Positions 60,101-64,000 of a stretch of DNA of 64,000 nucleotides are shown piece by piece (position 1 is the stretch's first letter; the number at the start of each line of letters is the position of its first letter). Below the pieces are notes generated by a model. The model saw nothing but the letters and a program-made list of their open reading frames with translations. It was not told the origin of the DNA and ran no database searches. The stretch lies in contig NC_084976.1 of NCBI RefSeq assembly GCF_963691925.1, positions 21,818,869 to 21,882,868 on the forward strand. The letters are read 5' to 3'. The position numbers were made by a program, and so were the translations under genes. The stretch is from Scomber scombrus (taxonomy: Eukaryota; Chordata; Actinopteri; Scombriformes; Scombridae).

Positions 60101-61189
60101 AGCTGCCAACGTTTGTTATGGACAACCACTGTGCTTTAATAACTGTAGATGCCTTTGAAATGGAAAACAAGCTCAATCCGCCTTACTTTCAGAGCACCAA
60201 CAAACAGCATGACATTCATTTATGAATTTTAACCCCATATTACACATGACAAAACAAAGCATTCTTTTCAATTTGACAGTAATCTGAAATATAGTAGTTG
60301 CCATGTTAACTCAGGTGCGTGCTGTCTAGTCTAACTGGTAAGGGAAGTGACAACAACGACATTATGACATGAAGTCTGTGATCATGTGTACGCAGTGGAT
60401 GCTACCTTGCTGCCAGGCTTGGGCCCTCTTTTCTTAGGGATCTTAATAGGTTCTGCCTGAGTCTGAGCCTGCTGCAAAGCTATCCTCTGTGCCCAGTTGG
60501 CAGGCAGTCTGCCTCTGGGTCGCCCTGGGCCTGTCACTGGCCGCCCTGGGCCTGTCACTGGCCGTCCTGGGCCAGCCATGGCTTCTTCCAGCCAGCCAGT
60601 TCTCTTTGCCCAGCCCAGCTGCAAAAAAGAGCAAAGGAGACAGAGTCAAGTAGGGCTAACTCTTCATGCTGTGAGACTCTACAGTAGTAACGCTCCCTCC
60701 AGCAGAAAACAAAGTGTGACATATGGTCAAAAATGTTTACATGTAACCAAGGCTGTCATTGTGAAACAACTTGAGCATTGTTGCTCATCAGAAATGCCCT
60801 GTGTTACAAATGACAGAAACATCGGGCCATTTTAAGACATTCAGTCATGGGCAGTTACTTACAACATGAGATTTTAACTGAGACCTTGACACTATTAGGT
60901 CACTGAGGGTCTGTCCCTGGTATCTGTAACAACATCAGGCCTACCTTACTGCCAGGCTTGGGCCCACGTTTCTTGGGGATCTTGATGGGCTCCAGAGCTT
61001 TGCCTGGCTGGATGCTCTGTGGTCCCAACGCTGATCCCTTCTGACTCCAGGGCACCGTCACCTTGGTTTTCCTGCGGCCAGGCTTACGTCCTCTCTGAAC
61101 CGGAGGCCTGCCCACCGTGGGGGCAGAGTGCATGGCTGGGCTCTCCACACTACCGTCTGTCAATGCTCCAAGGCTCTTAGGCAACACTA
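54068..61189 (-). CDS. scmh1: Polycomb protein Scmh1, 3' part of gene (9 coding exons; 5' end outside the window)
   Basis: Coding exons on the minus strand, 5' to 3': 61189-60945, 60618-60406, 59830-59704, 59547-59347, 58980-58810, 56129-56004, 55209-55078, 54527-54394, 54187-54068. All have AG acceptors and GT donors, and the phases join without a break into 488 codons plus a split first codon. SCMH1 is a chromatin protein associated with Polycomb repressive complex 1 in the nucleus. Order of domains in the joined product: basic linker with AT-hook-like motifs (residues 1-152), a Ser/Thr/Pro segment (153-194), the SLED DNA-binding domain (about 195-312), a low-complexity spacer (about 313-417), and the C-terminal SAM domain (about 418-484). 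The SAM region carries WTVEDVM and EIDGKALLLLRSDMMMKYMG, as in human SCMH1, and separates it from SCML2/SCML4. The N-terminal MBT-repeat exons are not found up to 64000 and must lie further right. One extra exon relative to human is described separately. Confidence 0.9.
54394..54527 (-). CDS. scmh1: scmh1 exon H: start of SAM domain
   Basis: Acceptor CCTTCAG, donor ACAT|GTATGT; phase 1 to phase 0. It encodes GSFRESPRPSGQDPNLWTVE, DVMQYIRDIDPVLAPHADLF and RKH. The human SAM begins DPSSWTVEDVMQFVREADP...HADLFRKH, so the match is close. The intron to the last exon is only 206 bp. Confidence 0.94.
55078..55209 (-). CDS. scmh1: scmh1 exon G: spacer between SLED and SAM
   Basis: Acceptor GTCCTCAG, donor ACAG|GTTGGA; phase 1 at both ends. 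It encodes ESFMENNVAASEHLKKSPLS, PNCTGQTAGLRSPSKLLHHN and NST. It is Ser-rich and probably disordered. Exons D to G are all phase 1-1, so any of them could be skipped in frame. Confidence 0.82.
56004..56129 (-). CDS. scmh1: scmh1 exon F: spacer between SLED and SAM
   Basis: Acceptor TTTTAG, donor GATG|GTACAT; phase 1 at both ends. It encodes DRRSFGDNLTTGPGRGTKRF, LQESYNSPLPQKLAKIPRHS and ND. The spacer is poorly conserved between species, so support comes from splice sites and frame rather than sequence identity. Confidence 0.82.
56130..58809 (-). other. scmh1: Large scmh1 intron (exon E to F), no exon detected inside
   Basis: A 2.7 kb AT-rich intron. The segment about 56,810-57,260 has the phrasing of a decayed repeat (GCCTGTCACCAATATGTTAT, later CAACTCCTCAAGACC and AATAAATG), but I cannot name the family. 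No other coding sequence or RNA gene was recognised. Confidence 0.5.
58810..58980 (-). CDS. scmh1: scmh1 exon E: second half of SLED domain
   Basis: Acceptor TTTTGCAG, donor ACAG|GTCAGT; phase 1 at both ends. It encodes the split Ala, then YFDQQHHTLTLPTVSSVTYV, LRFLEKLCHNLHCDPLFGSQ and P. Human SCMH1 reads VFDREQHTLNLPAVNSITYV and LRFLEKLCHNL here. Confidence 0.93.
59347..59547 (-). CDS. scmh1: scmh1 exon D: first half of SLED domain
   Basis: Acceptor CCCATAG, donor TCAG|GTGGGG; phase 1 at both ends. It encodes V-CVYLNKYGKVGPHLDQRR, then QQLPDHFGPGRASSVLQQ and GQGGEVIS. These are the hallmark SLED motifs of the SCMH1/SCML family (VCIYLNK, QQLPDHFGP, GGEVIS). SLED is a sequence-selective DNA-binding domain described in SCML2. 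Confidence 0.94.
59704..59830 (-). CDS. scmh1: scmh1 exon C: Ser/Thr/Pro linker before SLED
   Basis: Acceptor ATCCAG, donor ACAG|GTACGT; phase 0 to phase 1. It encodes RKPRVVPNPVPTSP, then TSSTPEPDTSTVPLDNATIP and NSALQAPT. Human SCMH1 has RKPRTLL...TSTPEPDTSTVPQDAATIP and SSAMQAPT at the same place, so the exon is unambiguous. Confidence 0.93.
60406..60618 (-). CDS. scmh1: scmh1 exon B: apparently extra exon with GPGRPVT repeats and second PKKRGPKPGSK module
   Basis: Acceptor TTTTTTGCAG, donor AAG|GTAGCA; 213 bp, phase 0 at both ends, so it can be included or skipped without breaking the frame. It encodes LGWAKRTGWLEEAMA, three GPGRP units, RGRLPANWAQR, then EPIKIPKKRGPKPGSK. The last 16 residues equal those at the end of exon A. 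I know of no counterpart in human SCMH1. Both splice sites are good and the frame is open throughout, so it is very likely a real exon, though perhaps alternative. Confidence 0.8.
60521..60575 (-). repeat. scmh1: 21-bp minisatellite inside scmh1 exon B
   Basis: Two identical 21-bp units (60521-60541 and 60542-60562) and a partial third. On the coding strand each unit encodes GPGRPVT. The unit length is a multiple of three, so copy number can change without a frameshift. The run ends in GRPRGRLP, an AT-hook-like basic motif. Confidence 0.9.
60945..61189 (-). CDS. scmh1: scmh1 exon A: linker with AT-hook-like motif and first PKKRGPKPGSK module
   Basis: Acceptor CACAG, donor AAG|GTAGGC; enters in phase 1 and leaves in phase 0. 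It encodes V-LPKSLGALTDG..., then VQRGRKPGRRK (AT-hook-like), then EPIKIPKKRGPKPGSK at the end. Human SCMH1 has the same order (VVIPK..., QRGRKPGKKRG, LKFPKKRGPKPGSK), which anchors the orthology and shows that the upstream exon must end with one extra G. The acceptor is a CAGTAG tandem, so a second splice site 3 bp downstream would drop one valine. Confidence 0.88.
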
Positions 61190-61348
61190 CTGTGTGGGCA
61201 AAGATAGACAAACAGACACACAAGAAAGGAACGTTGAGTGAAAAGCAGCGGGATAAAAAGAAAAAATTAAGTCTCAGCATTTATTCACATTCATTATTGT
61301 ATCTTATCAAATACAGTAGAATGAGTGATGAGCCTGACTAAGTTCACA

Positions 61349-61354
<6 letters not shown>

Positions 61355-61409
<55 letters not shown>
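61355..61409. repeat. (CA)n microsatellite
   Basis: A pure run of about 27 CA units within the scmh1 intron. Confidence 0.96.
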
Positions 61410-61412
<3 letters not shown>

Positions 61413-62622
61413 GCTTATCAGGTTTTACCATTACCTCACTTCTCCTATAAATACTTTGCTCAAATGCTGAATAACAAATTAACCTACCACCTCCCTTCTG
61501 CAAGATTTTTTAATTATAATAATAAAAAAATCCTTCAGTTTGTTCGGTGCAGAGCTGCATTTGGACTGTTCATAACACCTGAGCTTATATTTCTCACAAC
61601 AGCACAACAGCAGAGGTCAAAGAGTCTCAGCAGTCAAACAGCTTTTCTTTCTCTGTAATAACACGGAGGACACAACACTACTTCACTCAGAGTGTAGTGT
61701 GCTTCACACTGAGAGAACAAACAGGTAGAGAGAGGTTATATCTAGAAGTGTGTGTGGCAGTTTGCTTCACAAGACTGCTCACATTCACCCCTTTGCTTAA
61801 TGTTTAAGTTTTGTGAGTACCACAAACAATATTACATGTACTTCCATTCAACTGTTGAGGCTGCAGAAATTTCAAAGATGGATATTTCAGAATCTGATTA
61901 ATAAAACCAAAACTATCTGCATGACCACATAATACTAGAGCAAAGTGAGAAAATATGTTTTTTCATAACTTGGGTTGACTGACTCTTTAACTTTCCGGAT
62001 TTGGCTTGAAGAGCTTTTTACTGGAATGTTTGAGGTATAAACACTAATATATTTATATTTTTTCTTGTCAGTTAAATGGACATGATACTTATGGTGGGTA
62101 TATGGGGGACAAGCAACAACATATGAAAGTACTGTATCATGAAGTCTGAAAAATCTTAGCTTGATTAACTGCATAAACTGTGATCCATACCAGCCAACAG
62201 AAGTTGACGGAGAAGCAAAGGAAAAACGGAGAGCTGTTTTAAAAGAAGTGACGTTTTTCGTTGGTTTAACTTCCAAGTCCCTGTTGGCAAGATTTAAAAG
62301 ACATTTGTGAACACCTTAAAAGGCAAACAAACACCTAATAAAGAAGCAAGCTGCTGACAGCAGTGAGGACATTATTTAAATTAATCTCTCAAACGTCCAC
62401 CAATGAGCACACACTATGCCTTTCTTGATGGGAAGCAACATGAGGGAACAGGCACATGGTGAAATCATTAAGAGAGGGTGTATATTAAACAGATAAAAGC
62501 AACCAAATAAGCTGTGTGCTTTATATAAACCAACACAGCTGGAAAAACTTCAACAAAAAACAACCACAGTGAAAAAAAACACAGTATAAGCCAAGATAGC
62601 TGACCTTATATGCACCTGCAAG

Positions 62623-62841
<219 letters not shown>

Positions 62842-63333
62842 AAATGCGCTGGTATTCATCCTGGATCAACTCAGGACAGATTTACGAGAGGAGCGGCCAC
62901 ATTCATTAACACAGGTCTTTGCCCATGGGGTTGTATTTATTAAACACACTTTCACACGGGCACACCAATCAATGCAAAGCTCGCTCTGCAGGCTACTGGT
63001 ACATTTTATAGAGAAGCCACTATGAAGCTGAGAAGAAAAACAAGACACCAGATTGATCCTCACAGATTTAATGATTCCAAGATAATATGTTTAAAAGGTT
63101 TAAAGAGCTCTAGGTTATGTTGTTCATTGATCAACAGCAACTCTTATAAATACATCCAAACAGTCGTGTAACAAGCAAACTCTTGTTTTTTTCCCCTCTC
63201 CCCTGAGTGCACTGAGTTCATTGAGTTCACAAAGCCACCACTGCCGGCTTCATATTACAGGAAGATAACTTCTAAAGAGCTTTTAATCTATCACCCCGAA
63301 TGCATTTTTGTAATTTGATTCATCTTAACTTAC

Positions 63334-63495
63334 CTCTCTCTTGCCCAAACGAAAGTCAAAAAGTGACTGGTTGTCTGTGCAGCTGTCCTCAGATTCACCC
63401 TCTCCTCCTGCCCTGTCCTCCTCTCCCACTCTTCCTTTGCGTCGCTCCTCCCTTCTTTCTTTTTCCTCCCTTCTCTTCTTCTCTCCTCCCACCAT
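63334..63495 (-). other. Unassigned Glu/Lys/Arg-rich open segment with a consensus donor
   Basis: On the minus strand a 54-codon open segment starts after GGCAG (acceptor-like, 63496-63500) with MVGGEKKRREEKERRE..., continues to EDSCTDNQSLFDFRLGKRE and ends at GAG|GTAAGT. The donor is a perfect consensus and the last 20 residues look protein-like. The phase (0-0) does not fit scmh1, where this intron is phase 1, and reading it in phase 1 meets a stop. It could be an exon of an alternative transcript, of another gene, or chance in a purine-rich tract. Confidence 0.2.
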
Positions 63496-64000
63496 CTGCC
63501 GACAATGTAAACAGTCCAACTTTCCCAGCATATGTCTTTCTTTTCTCCTGGTTTGTGCCCCCCGCTCTTAACTCAATTCTCTCCGATGTGTCTAATCAGA
63601 ACCTCAGTCGGCCAGGGTGCCAACAAGAGGCCTTTAGAGGGGCATCCAGGCTCGTTTCAACCACGTCATGGCCCTTCCAACTCTGCCAACTGGGCAAGTG
63701 CCAGGCCTTCATAAAAACACTAGCAGGCTACAAAGACATGTCCTGCCTCCCCATTTCCCTCCTTCCTTTTCCACTCCTTCAAACACTGTGAATTCTAACA
63801 GATGAGTACAGCTGACCTTGTGGCTGACAACCCTTGTATTCCCTACTTTAACTCTTTAACATCACAAACTGAACTGGATGTCATTGGATAATGAAAGACA
63901 ACTCAAAACAACATGTTCATCTGCCGTTCATTTGAAATTATCAGGGATTAAAAATACCAAACTTGTGCCAATGCCTTAATCAACTGTTGCTAAAGATGCC

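Noticed and set aside
60007..60225. 72-codon + strand frame inside an scmh1 intron
   Set aside because: Its sequence looks protein-like at a glance, but there is no splice support and I recognise no family; single-exon nested gene judged unlikely.
54068..61189. Naming the gene scml2 or scml4
   Set aside because: The SAM end (LLLLRSDMMMKYMG) and the TSTVP...QAPT linker match SCMH1; SCML4 has a shorter linker and a different SAM end.

Overview
The window is vertebrate genomic DNA, almost certainly from a ray-finned fish and probably a percomorph. It has spliced genes with GT-AG introns, long dinucleotide and tetranucleotide microsatellites, and interspersed repeats that I recognise from teleost genomes. 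Nothing prokaryotic is present: no operons, CRISPR arrays or insertion sequences. I see two protein-coding genes.

Layout. Positions 1 to about 43,500 hold no exon I can support. This stretch contains microsatellites, a LINE tail, several decayed MITE-like elements and a few candidate regulatory or hairpin motifs. A CITED-family gene follows on the + strand: promoter and 5' UTR exon at about 43.5-43.88 kb, a 0.93 kb intron, then an uninterrupted 259-codon CDS at 44817-45596 with a 3' UTR and two AATAAA signals ending near 46.48 kb. Its C-terminal CR2 domain carries the ELPELFLGQ form, which points to cited4 rather than cited1 or cited2. After about 7 kb of intergenic DNA, the 3' half of scmh1 (Polycomb Scm homolog 1) lies on the - strand. 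Nine coding exons between 61189 and 54068 encode a linker with AT-hook-like motifs, the SLED DNA-binding domain and the terminal SAM domain. The upstream MBT-repeat exons lie beyond the right edge.

Gene relationships. The two genes are tail to tail. Human CITED4 and SCMH1 also lie close together on 1p34, so the arrangement supports both names. The products are not known to act in one pathway. Cited4 is a p300/CBP-binding transcriptional co-regulator that competes with HIF-1alpha-type partners. Scmh1 is a PRC1-associated chromatin protein.

Most notable observations: scmh1 has two consecutive exons that each end in the same 16-residue basic module (identical protein, 7 silent nucleotide differences), where the human protein as I remember it has one. 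The second of these exons also contains a coding 21-bp minisatellite that builds GPGRPVT repeats. Other points are a NAGNAG acceptor in scmh1, a Gln/His-rich tract in cited4, a Harbinger-like relic with a broken SANT/MYB-type reading frame, a palindromic MITE family present twice, and a retroelement-like tail with a hammerhead-resembling core between the two genes. No clearly undescribed biological system is evident.
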